DNA from: Draconibacterium sp.
GTDB taxonomy: Bacteria; Bacteroidota; Bacteroidia; Bacteroidales; Prolixibacteraceae
Assembly (NCBI GenBank): GCA_015493625.1
Contig: WGCT01000107.1
Span: 1-17,046 of the forward strand
Direction of reading: 5' to 3'
Length of the DNA stretch: 17,046 nt
In this document: positions 1 to 6,352 of the stretch, piece after piece
Numbering within the stretch: the stretch's first letter is position 1
Layout of the letters: each line of letters opens with the position of its first letter
The notes under the pieces: model-generated
Seen by the model: the letters and a program-made list of their open reading frames with translations, nothing else
The model's database searches: none
Told to the model about the DNA's origin: nothing
Program-made: the position numbers and the translations under genes

Positions 1-68
1 TGTTTGGGCTTGCTTTGCGAAAGAAGTTATTCTTAGTGTTCCTTAATATGGTAAATATCTGAAATTAA

Positions 69-106
69 CGTCATTGCGATGACGAGGAACGAGGAAGAAG
101 CAATCT
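69..106. repeat. Dispersed intergenic repeat-like sequence
   Basis: The segment opens with CGTCATTGCGA, continues with purine-rich GACGAGGAACGAGGAAG and ends with AAGCAATCT. ATTGC (73-77) and GCAAT (100-104) form the inverted ends. This resembles, from memory, a widespread intergenic repeat of the pattern CGTCATTGCGAGG...GAAGCAATC that is scattered through many bacterial genomes, including Bacteroidota. Only one copy is visible here, so the repeat status is inference from resemblance. Confidence 0.5.
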
Positions 107-474
107 GAATTATTATCTCGGACAATAGTGATTCTAAATTTAAAGATTAATTAGATTAACTAGTACACATTTTGTATTCGCTACCCACAAACGACAACTT
201 GTTCGAAAGGAAAACCTAGCTTTGACACTGAAACCAACCCCGATGTACTTCAGGCTCTCGAAAATCCCTTTTAACTTTAAACAACTTCAATCATAATTTA
301 TCAAATACAACCAGCGGAGTTTAAAGAAAGATATAAATCTATCTGTAAAAATTAGGTCAATAAGGTTATTCCAAATCGGCAATACAACAGCCACGAAGGT
401 TTTTTTACAAGCGAATAATGTAAACTCAAATGAGTATTCCCCACAACTTTTTAAAGTGAGTCGAAAGAACTCCA

Positions 475-548
475 TCGAACCAATGCAAACACAGCATTAA
501 GTTGATGCCTATGCGATGTACCTCGAAACGAAAAGCAATTTGGTTCGA
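475..548. repeat. Inverted repeat upstream of the first operon promoter
   Basis: TCGAACCAA (475-483) is the exact reverse complement of TTGGTTCGA (540-548), with 56 bases between them. Allowing a two-base bulge, the pairing continues inward for three more pairs (TGC with GCA). The right arm ends only eight bases before the -33 element at 557. It could be a regulator site, the end of a small mobile element, or chance; nothing inside looks coding. Confidence 0.4.
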
Positions 549-556
549 GCATAGTA

Positions 557-586
557 TTGGAAGAGGTTTATTTTCTTTTACTTTTG
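557..586 (+). promoter_or_regulatory. Promoter of the hypothetical-pulA operon
   Basis: TTG at 557-559, a 19-base spacer, and TACTTTTG at 579-586 exactly match the Bacteroidota primary sigma factor pattern (-33 TTG, -7 TAnnTTTG). Transcription would begin about seven bases further on, leaving a leader of roughly ten bases before the GTG start at 603. It is the best-formed promoter in the window and supports the unusual GTG start. Confidence 0.7.
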
Positions 587-602
587 CCATAAATTATAGA
601 TT

Positions 603-1145
603 GTGAAAAGAGGTGTTTTGTTTTTTGTTTTTCTTAGCCGCAGTTTACTGTTACTGGCAAGTAATGAAGTTGCCCCCGAGGGAAATAAATTAATCGGTTT
701 TTTTTTGGCTTTGCTTATTGTAATTGTTTTACTCTTTTCAATAAAAAAAAGAGGTGGTAAAACAAAAAAAGGCCGGTTATTTCAACAGGGGAACAAAATA
801 AAAATAGAGCTCGAAAAAGATCGCTTGTACTATCCCGACAGCCTAAAATTAAAAGTTACCAATCGGGGAAAATCGGATATCGATTTAGATAAACCACTTC
901 TGGTTTTCGACAATTTCTGGTTAAAACGGAAATTCAAAATTAAAGGAATTGGGAAATACTCTTTTTATCCACTCTACCTTGAAAAAGGAGCCACACACAC
1001 TCTCGAAATAGATATTACACGTTTTTATCTGCACGATAAGAAGTTGAAAAAATATCCGAAAATAAAAGTGAAACTGTTCGATATTAATGGAAAACATTTA
1101 GGAAGCAAATCTGTTTATATTCGTAAAACATTAATCAGATTTTAG
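603..1145 (+). CDS. Hypothetical membrane-anchored protein upstream of pulA
   Basis: I do not recognise this 180-residue protein. It has two hydrophobic stretches, residues 4-19 (possible signal or membrane segment) and 30-47 (clear transmembrane segment). A basic stretch follows (48-58, KKRGGKTKKG), then a domain of about 120 residues rich in alternating hydrophobic and charged residues (for example KIKIELEKD and LKLKVTNRGK), which suggests a beta-sandwich. The basic stretch after the second segment suggests that the C-terminal domain is cytoplasmic. The start is GTG, chosen because a canonical promoter ends 16 bases upstream and no ATG lies near the beginning of the frame. The TAG stop directly abuts the ATG of pulA, so the genes are almost certainly co-transcribed and probably translationally coupled. 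A role in positioning or regulating glycogen debranching is only a guess from context. Confidence 0.75.
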   Translation: MKRGVLFFVFLSRSLLLLASNEVAPEGNKLIGFFLALLIVIVLLFSIKKRGGKTKKGRLFQQGNKIKIELEKDRLYYPDSLKLKVTNRGKSDIDLDKPLLVFDNFWLKRKFKIKGIGKYSFYPLYLEKGATHTLEIDITRFYLHDKKLKKYPKIKVKLFDINGKHLGSKSVYIRKTLIRF

Positions 1146-3092
1146 ATGAGAAACTGGAAGTTTAACCACATCGATTTTTCGACCTACCCGTTCTACGACG
1201 AAGACGATTTAGGTGTTTTTTGGTCGCCCGAAAAAACAAAAATTAAAATTTGGGCACCCACTGCAAAAACGGTAGAACTGCGTTTGTACAAAGACGGGCA
1301 AACGGGCGAATCGTTTTTTAAAACCAATTTACAACCTTCGGAAAACGGAACGTGGCAAACCATTTTAACAGGCGATTACGAAGGAAAATATTACACATTC
1401 AGAATTAATGATGGCGAGTGGCTAAACGAAACCCCCGATATTTATGTACGCTGTGTGGGTGTAAACGGCAAACGCGGACAAATTTACAATCCCTCCAAAA
1501 CAAATCCCGAAAATTGGAACAACGATAAAAAACCACATTTTAACGATTTTACCGAAGCAGTTATTTACGAAACACACATTCGCGATTTTTCGGTTGCCGA
1601 AAATTCAGGAATTAAAAACCGAGGAAAATATTTAGGATTTACCGAGGAGAATACAAAAACAGCAAGTGGTATTTTAACCGGAATTGCACATTTAAAAGAG
1701 TTGGGAATTACCCATGTTCACCTGTTGCCGGTGTACGATTTTTTTACCATCGACGAAGAACAACCGTTGGAGAAATACAACTGGGGCTACGACCCGCAGA
1801 ATTTCAATGCGCTGGAAGGTTCGTACGCAACCAATCCATACAATGGAACGGTACGCATCCGCGAGTTTAAAATGTTGGTGCAGGCACTTCACTCCGCCGG
1901 AATTGGAGTGATTCTCGACGTAGTTTACAACCATACTTTTTTTACAAAAGAGTCGGCTTTTAACCAAACGGTACCCGGCTATTTTTACCGGCAAAACGAA
2001 GATGGGACGTTCTCGAATGCGTCGGGTTGTGGCAACGAGGTTGCAACCGAACGTGCTATGGTTCGAAAATATATTATCGACTCGCTAAACTATTGGGCAA
2101 CCGAATTTCATATCGATGGATTTCGTTTCGACTTAATGGGTGTGTACGATTTAGAGACAATGAAAAGCATTCGGGCTGAACTCGACAAAACCAACCCCGG
2201 GCTATTTTTATATGGCGAGGGCTGGGCGGCCGACCGGAGTCCGATGCCGGAGCAGTTTCGGGCAGTAAAAAATAATATTCAACAACTGCCAAATATTGCT
2301 GCATTTAACGACAATTTTAGAGATGCGCTGAAAGGAAACCACGGAAATAAAAAGAGCAAAGGTTTTGTAAGTGGGTTGGAGTTGGCCGAAGAGCCGGTAA
2401 AATATGGAATTGTTGGTGCAATTAACCATCAGCAAATTAATTTCGATTTTATTGAGACACTGCAACACGCCTGGGCAGCAGAGCCAAATCAGTGCATCAA
2501 TTATGTTTCGTGCCACGATAATTATACCCTTTTCGACAAGCTTAAAATGAGCCTTCCGAAGGCAACCGATATTGAGTTGCGAAAGATGGTAAAACTTACC
2601 GGAGCACTAATTCTCACTTCGCAGGGAGTACCATTTTTACACGCCGGAGTAGATTTTTGCCGCTCTAAAGGTGGAAACGGGAATTCGTATAAATCGCCCG
2701 ATTCGGTTAATCAAATCGACTGGCACAGGAAAGAGCAGTACCACGATGTTTTTGAATATTTCAAAAAACTGATTCAGTTACGGAAAAACCATCCCGCATT
2801 TCGAATGGCAACATCCAATTTTATTCAAACAAACCTTAACTTTTGTATTCCTTACGAAATGGGAGTTATTTCGTATTGTTTAACCGGCGATTCTGTTGGC
2901 GATTCGTTTAAAACCATTATTGCCATTTTTAACGCTAACAAAAAGGAAGTTTCAATTCCCATTCAGGAAGGAATATTTAAAGTTATTGTAAAAGGCGATG
3001 AAATTAACGAGACCGGGATTGATGAATCTGTTTCGGATGTGGTTGTAGTTGAAAGTATTTCGATGGTGATTTTGGTTAAAACAGAAGAGTAA
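1146..3092 (+). CDS. pulA: Type I pullulanase (alpha-1,6 debranching enzyme, GH13)
   Basis: This 648-residue enzyme hydrolyses alpha-1,6 branch points in glycogen or pullulan-type glucans. An N-terminal CBM48-type domain occupies about residues 20-110 (FWSPEKTKIKIWAPTAKTVEL). The GH13 barrel follows with the type I pullulanase signature YNWGYDP at 211-217. The four conserved regions are VILDVVYNHT (255-264), GFRFDLMG with nucleophile Asp329, YGEGW with acid/base Glu358, and SCHDNY with His457-Asp458. A C-terminal beta domain begins near residue 560. No signal peptide is present, so it should be cytoplasmic and act on storage glycogen rather than secreted substrate. It follows the upstream membrane protein with no gap, and its last 17 bases overlap the convergent Fic gene. 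Family assignment is very secure; the in vivo substrate is inferred. Confidence 0.96.
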   Translation: MRNWKFNHIDFSTYPFYDEDDLGVFWSPEKTKIKIWAPTAKTVELRLYKDGQTGESFFKTNLQPSENGTWQTILTGDYEGKYYTFRINDGEWLNETPDIYVRCVGVNGKRGQIYNPSKTNPENWNNDKKPHFNDFTEAVIYETHIRDFSVAENSGIKNRGKYLGFTEENTKTASGILTGIAHLKELGITHVHLLPVYDFFTIDEEQPLEKYNWGYDPQNFNALEGSYATNPYNGTVRIREFKMLVQALHSAGIGVILDVVYNHTFFTKESAFNQTVPGYFYRQNEDGTFSNASGCGNEVATERAMVRKYIIDSLNYWATEFHIDGFRFDLMGVYDLETMKSIRAELDKTNPGLFLYGEGWAADRSPMPEQFRAVKNNIQQLPNIAAFNDNFRDALKGNHGNKKSKGFVSGLELAEEPVKYGIVGAINHQQINFDFIETLQHAWAAEPNQCINYVSCHDNYTLFDKLKMSLPKATDIELRKMVKLTGALILTSQGVPFLHAGVDFCRSKGGNGNSYKSPDSVNQIDWHRKEQYHDVFEYFKKLIQLRKNHPAFRMATSNFIQTNLNFCIPYEMGVISYCLTGDSVGDSFKTIIAIFNANKKEVSIPIQEGIFKVIVKGDEINETGIDESVSDVVVVESISMVILVKTEE

Positions 3093-3861
3093 AATTTTTG
3101 TCTTTCCCTTTAAATTTTTCAATCTCAGCTTTATAAAATTTCATCTGCTGCGAAACAATAAATTTTCTAAAAACTTCTAAATTATTTTCTTCTTCTGTTC
3201 TATTTAATGCCGAGATATATTCTGCCCTATCCTCTGTGAAAATTTTAATTAAAGGTTCGTTATGATAAAGTTGAATGTAATTCATCATTAATCTTGAAAT
3301 GCGCCCATTTCCATCTCCCCAAGGATGGATATTTACGAGATTATAATGTAAGTCGGCAGCAAGTTTTACCACTTCAACACTTTTAACATTATCTATTTTC
3401 TCATTTATCTTTTCACAAAGAGTTTGTAAAAGTACCGGAACTTCCTTTAAATCTGGAAAATACTTCTTGTCAACATAAACCTGTGCTAACCGAAGATCTC
3501 CCTTTGAAGTATCAAAATCTCCTGAAATTGTTTTCACAATTCCTCCTGTGTTTTTCATTGTTTTAGCAGCTATCTCTTTTAAAAAGTCTATTGAAATTTT
3601 ACGTTTATTAGCGGCTTGATTTTTTATAAAAAGAAATGCTTCGAAATGGTCTTTCACCATTAAATGGTCGGTTAAAGGTTTCCCTTTTGCAGTAATATTA
3701 TTTTCAAGTAAAATCCGTGTATCATTTTCGGTTAAAGAGCAGCCTTCTATTTTTGTTGAATTATAAACAATAGAAATCATACTGAACTTTTCGTAATTGA
3801 TACTCTCCTTTAAGTTCAATGATAAATATTTTTGTCGATATTTTTCAAGTTCAATCCACAT
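3076..3861 (-). CDS. Fic family protein (probable AMP transferase, class II-like)
   Basis: Fic proteins usually transfer AMP from ATP to target hydroxyl groups. The active-site motif HPWGDGNGRISR sits at residues 179-190: catalytic His179, metal-binding Asp183, and the phosphate-binding Gly/Asn/Arg residues. Trp replaces the more common Phe after HP, a tolerated variant. Near the N-terminus STKIEG (35-40) matches the autoinhibitory motif [S/T]xxxE[G/N], whose Glu39 would block ATP binding. Its position before the Fic core marks class II, so no separate antitoxin is required and none is seen. The 261-residue protein ends in a lysine-rich tail. The DNA looks more AT-rich than pulA or the next gene, and the 3' end overlaps pulA by 17 bases in convergent orientation, which suggests a later insertion. 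No strong promoter or ribosome site was found. The target is unknown. Confidence 0.92.
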   Translation of the reverse strand: MWIELEKYRQKYLSLNLKESINYEKFSMISIVYNSTKIEGCSLTENDTRILLENNITAKGKPLTDHLMVKDHFEAFLFIKNQAANKRKISIDFLKEIAAKTMKNTGGIVKTISGDFDTSKGDLRLAQVYVDKKYFPDLKEVPVLLQTLCEKINEKIDNVKSVEVVKLAADLHYNLVNIHPWGDGNGRISRLMMNYIQLYHNEPLIKIFTEDRAEYISALNRTEEENNLEVFRKFIVSQQMKFYKAEIEKFKGKDKNFTLLF

Positions 3862-3924
3862 TCGGAAATAGTAATAATTGGAGTTGTTAAAAGTTAATTT
3901 AATTCACAAAAATAAATAATCAGA

Positions 3925-5145
3925 TTAATATACTGCCAGCAGCAAATCGATATCCTGTGAAGGAATATTAAACAACCTGCCCACCTCGGGATTAGTAAGA
4001 ATTCCGCGATAAATATAAACGCCCTTTCGGAAACCCTGCGAGTTTTTAATGTAATTGTCAACGCCGCCATTCTCGCCAACGGCCAGCAAAATCGGGATTA
4101 ATATATTACTCAAAGATATTGACGCCGTACGTGCTACCATTGCCGGCGAGTTGGGAACGCAGTAGTGTAAAACACCATGTTTTTCGTAAACCGGATGATT
4201 AAAATCGGTGGGGTTTGAGGTTTCAAAACACCCTCCTTGACTTGCATTTAAATCGATAATAACCGCCCCCTCTTTCATCTGCTTAACCAAATCTTCTGAA
4301 ACTTTAAATTTTGGGGAAGTATTAAATGCAGTTGCTCCAATAACCACGTCGGCCGAAATAAGTGCTTTTCGTAACACTTTTGGATAGAAAACCGAAGTAA
4401 AAATCCGGCGTCCTAATTTCTCTTCCAGTTTGCTCAATTCGTAAACCGATGTGTCGAAAACTTTAACAAAAATCCCCAGTCCGAGTGCTGCGCGTGCTGC
4501 ATATTCTGCCGCAGTACTTGTTCCAATAATTACAAGTTCGGCGGGAGTTACTCCGGTTACCTCTCCAAAAAGAACGCCTTTCCCATTTCGCGATTTACTT
4601 AAATATTCGCTGGCAGTTGTTATGGCTGTTACTCCGGCAATCTGGCTCATTTGGTGAACAACGGGTAAAAACCCATCTTCGTTTTCGAGGTATTCGAATG
4701 CGAGAGTGGTTACCTTTTTCTTCATAAGTTTACGTATCGACTCGGAACGATGTGCCTGCGTTTGGAGACTCGAAATAATTACCTGATTTCCACGGAGCAT
4801 ATCAATTTCGTCGCAACTAAATGGTGCTACACGCAAAATTATATCGCACTGAAAAGTCTCCTCTTTTTTATCGACAACTGTAGCACCCGCCTCACGATAC
4901 TCTTTATCGGAATAGCTGGCCGATTTGCCCGCGTCTTTCTCAATCAGAATTTCGTGACCATTCGAAATGAGCAAATCAACAGCTTGCGGAGTTAATGGCA
5001 CTCGGTATTCAACTTTGTCGAGATCGGAAGGAATACCGATTTTCATCTTTTTCCCTTTTTTTTGAATCTCCAACGTCTCTTCTTGCGGAAGCAGCATGTT
5101 TTTTGGTAACGAGATTTTTTCCTGCGATTTATCCGATGTTTCCAT
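3925..5145 (-). CDS. Alanine dehydrogenase/transhydrogenase-family protein, catalytically divergent
   Basis: The 406-residue protein has the AlaDH/PNT fold: an N-terminal catalytic domain (MKIGIP at 34-39, RVPLTP at 48-53) and a Rossmann domain from about 190, followed by GAVIIDLNASQGG (293-305) and YEKHGVLHY (320-328). Aligned by eye without gaps to Bacillus subtilis Ald, several key positions differ: the substrate lysine is Arg105, the catalytic histidine is Gln128, the catalytic aspartate is Ser302, and the nucleotide-binding glycine motif reads IIGTSTAAE (206-214). The N-terminal arginine is kept (Arg48). Such proteins in Bacteroidota are routinely labelled alanine dehydrogenase, but these residues argue against assuming that reaction. 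The 33-residue extension before Met34 (LLPQEETLEIQKK) resembles that of related Bacteroidota proteins as I recall them, so the upstream ATG is kept. It is preceded by its own promoter and lies downstream of tsaE. Confidence 0.85.
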   Translation of the reverse strand: METSDKSQEKISLPKNMLLPQEETLEIQKKGKKMKIGIPSDLDKVEYRVPLTPQAVDLLISNGHEILIEKDAGKSASYSDKEYREAGATVVDKKEETFQCDIILRVAPFSCDEIDMLRGNQVIISSLQTQAHRSESIRKLMKKKVTTLAFEYLENEDGFLPVVHQMSQIAGVTAITTASEYLSKSRNGKGVLFGEVTGVTPAELVIIGTSTAAEYAARAALGLGIFVKVFDTSVYELSKLEEKLGRRIFTSVFYPKVLRKALISADVVIGATAFNTSPKFKVSEDLVKQMKEGAVIIDLNASQGGCFETSNPTDFNHPVYEKHGVLHYCVPNSPAMVARTASISLSNILIPILLAVGENGGVDNYIKNSQGFRKGVYIYRGILTNPEVGRLFNIPSQDIDLLLAVY

Positions 5146-5159
5146 TCTTTTTAATTTGG

Positions 5160-5188
5160 CAAACTAAAATATAAAATTAGGGTAACAA
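5160..5188 (-). promoter_or_regulatory. Promoter of the alanine-dehydrogenase-family gene
   Basis: Read on the minus strand, TTG (5188-5186), an 18-base spacer and TTAGTTTG (5167-5160) match the Bacteroidota pattern with one mismatch in TAnnTTTG. The start codon is at 5145, giving a very short leader. This allows the gene to be transcribed separately from tsaE. Confidence 0.5.
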
Positions 5189-5268
5189 GTTACAAGCAAA
5201 AGGGGAGTTTTCAAAATGGGTTTATTCAATACAAAAAATTATGAGAAACCGATACGGCAAAACGGCTT

Positions 5269-5694
5269 TTAATTTTTCTTATTGGCTGTAATAAGTCTGC
5301 TATCATCGTCTCCAACTTCAATTTTAACTTCAACAATATTGTCAGGCAGAAGTGGTTCAATCATTTCGGGCCATTCGATAAAACAGTAGTTTCCACTGTA
5401 AACATACTCTTCGTATCCCAAATCGTAGGCCTCTTCCATATTCTCGATGCGGTAAAAATCGAAATGAAAAACGGAGGATAAATCTTTGGTTTTATATTCA
5501 TTAACAATTGCAAAAGTGGGACTGGTAACCACATCGTCGGAATTGAGGGCAGTACAAATTGCCTGAATAAATGTTGTTTTTCCGGCTCCCATTTTTCCGT
5601 ACAAAGCAAAAACCCGCTGGTTGGCAAACTGCTCGATTAGCTTTGCAGCTGCACTTTTTAACCCATCTATTGATGTAACTTTTTCTGAATACAT
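5269..5694 (-). CDS. tsaE: tRNA threonylcarbamoyladenosine biosynthesis ATPase TsaE
   Basis: TsaE is the small ATPase that works with TsaB and TsaD to put the t6A modification on A37 of ANN-decoding tRNAs. Numbered from the chosen start, the 141-residue protein shows Walker A GKMGAGKTT (33-41), TSPTF (57-61), the Walker B-like HFDFYR (77-82) and EWPE (107-110), all typical of the family, and the length is normal. The open frame extends 45 codons further upstream to 5829. That part is low-complexity, runs into the gcvH promoter region and would exceed family length, so Met at 5694 is preferred. It is divergent from gcvH. A weak hairpin lies just after the stop. The alanine-dehydrogenase-family gene follows 123 bases downstream on the same strand. 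Confidence 0.95.
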   Translation of the reverse strand: MYSEKVTSIDGLKSAAAKLIEQFANQRVFALYGKMGAGKTTFIQAICTALNSDDVVTSPTFAIVNEYKTKDLSSVFHFDFYRIENMEEAYDLGYEEYVYSGNYCFIEWPEMIEPLLPDNIVEVKIEVGDDDSRLITANKKN

Positions 5695-5720
5695 TTTTTC
5701 GAACTCTTTGTGCAATATTA

Positions 5721-5748
5721 CAAAAAGAAGATAAGTTTTTGACAACAA
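5721..5748 (-). promoter_or_regulatory. Possible tsaE promoter
   Basis: On the minus strand TTG (5748-5746), a 17-base spacer and TCTTTTTG (5728-5721) match the Bacteroidota promoter pattern with one mismatch. An alternative -7 element, TAATATTG, lies a few bases downstream. Both would place the transcript start inside the longer open frame, supporting the internal tsaE start. Confidence 0.35.
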
Positions 5749-5788
5749 TTTTAAAACACGATAAAAATCAGGGAAAAAGGATTGTTCT

Positions 5789-5810
5789 TTTCGGTAAAGA
5801 TTTCGGTAAA
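5789..5810 (+). repeat. Tandem 10-base repeat at the gcvH promoter
   Basis: TTTCGGTAAA occurs at 5789-5798 and again at 5801-5810, separated by GA, giving a 12-base period. The pair lies immediately upstream of the gcvH -7 element at 5817, covering the spacer and the expected -33 position. That is where a regulator would contact polymerase. Function is inferred from position only. Confidence 0.45.
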
Positions 5811-5816
5811 AAGTAT

Positions 5817-5824
5817 TAATTTTG
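5817..5824 (+). promoter_or_regulatory. gcvH -7 promoter element
   Basis: TAATTTTG matches TAnnTTTG exactly and lies 23 bases before the gcvH start codon. No good TTG is found at the right distance upstream; instead the tandem TTTCGGTAAA repeat occupies that position. This fits a promoter that may depend on an activator. Confidence 0.55.
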
Positions 5825-5847
5825 CACAAACTTAATTCAATATTGAT

Positions 5848-6228
5848 ATGAATATTCCAGCTGATTTAAAATACACAGAAGACCACGAATGGGTTCGCAT
5901 TGAAGGCGATGTTGCTGTTGTAGGTATTACCGATTTTGCCCAAAGCGAATTGGGCGATGTTGTTTTTGTTGAGATTGAGACTGAAGGCGAAGAGCTCGAC
6001 AAAGGCGAAACTTTTGGTACGGTTGAAGCCGTAAAAACTGTTTCTGATTTATTTATGCCTGTTGGTGGCGAAGTAATAGAATTTAACGAAACATTAGCCG
6101 ACGAGCCCGAGTTGGTAAACAAAGATGCATACGGCGAAGGCTGGATGATAAAAATTAAAATGGGCGACTCTTCGGAAGTAGACACATTAATGTCGGCCGA
6201 AGAATATCAAAAGATGATTGAAGCATAA
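5848..6228 (+). CDS. gcvH: Glycine cleavage system H protein
   Basis: GcvH carries the lipoyl arm that shuttles the aminomethyl group between the P, T and L proteins of the glycine cleavage system. The 126-residue protein has the standard length and the lipoyl-attachment segment TVEAVKTVSDLFMPVGGEV (58-76), with Lys63 as the modified residue. The N-terminal KYTEDHEWVRIEGDVAVVGIT is typical. The strongly acidic character and the Asn-Glu and Leu-Val-Asn pattern near the end (FNETLADEPELVNKDAYGEGW) also match. It stands alone: no gcvP, gcvT or lipoate gene is adjacent. Its promoter carries a tandem repeat, and a strong terminator follows about 70 bases downstream. No ribosome-binding sequence is visible, as is common in this phylum. 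Confidence 0.97.
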   Translation: MNIPADLKYTEDHEWVRIEGDVAVVGITDFAQSELGDVVFVEIETEGEELDKGETFGTVEAVKTVSDLFMPVGGEVIEFNETLADEPELVNKDAYGEGWMIKIKMGDSSEVDTLMSAEEYQKMIEA

Positions 6229-6297
6229 GATTGCTGATAAAATATCTTATTTTGGGAAAGTGTAGGCATATTTATTTACCGCCTTTGCTTTTTACAT

Positions 6298-6334
6298 AAA
6301 AAAACCGAAACTTTAAAAAGCTTCGGTTTTTTTT
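6298..6334. terminator. Bidirectional intrinsic terminator between gcvH and nrdJ
   Basis: AAAACCGAA (from about 6300) pairs with TTCGGTTTT (ending about 6330). An inner CTTT/AAAG pairing and one A-C mismatch complete the stem. Runs of A on the left and T on the right give a U-tract in both directions. It separates the convergent gcvH and nrdJ genes. Confidence 0.85.
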
Positions 6335-6352
6335 ATTTTAATGCTTTCGTTA

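Larger units (their letters stand above)
1..602. other. Gene-poor left flank
   Basis: No convincing coding region is seen in these 602 bases. The longest open frame, 62 codons on the minus strand (287-475), has no recognisable domain and lies in AT-rich sequence, so I treat it as chance. All three plus-strand frames close within the first 62 bases, so the tail of an upstream gene cannot be confirmed or excluded. The stretch does contain a dispersed-repeat-like sequence (69-106), an inverted repeat (475-548) and, at its right end, the promoter of the following operon. Confidence 0.6.

Noticed and set aside
287..475. 62-codon minus-strand open frame
   Set aside because: No domain, promoter or ribosome site; most likely chance.
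5695..5829. Longer tsaE N-terminus
   Set aside because: It exceeds the family length, has no conserved sequence and overlaps the likely tsaE and gcvH promoters.
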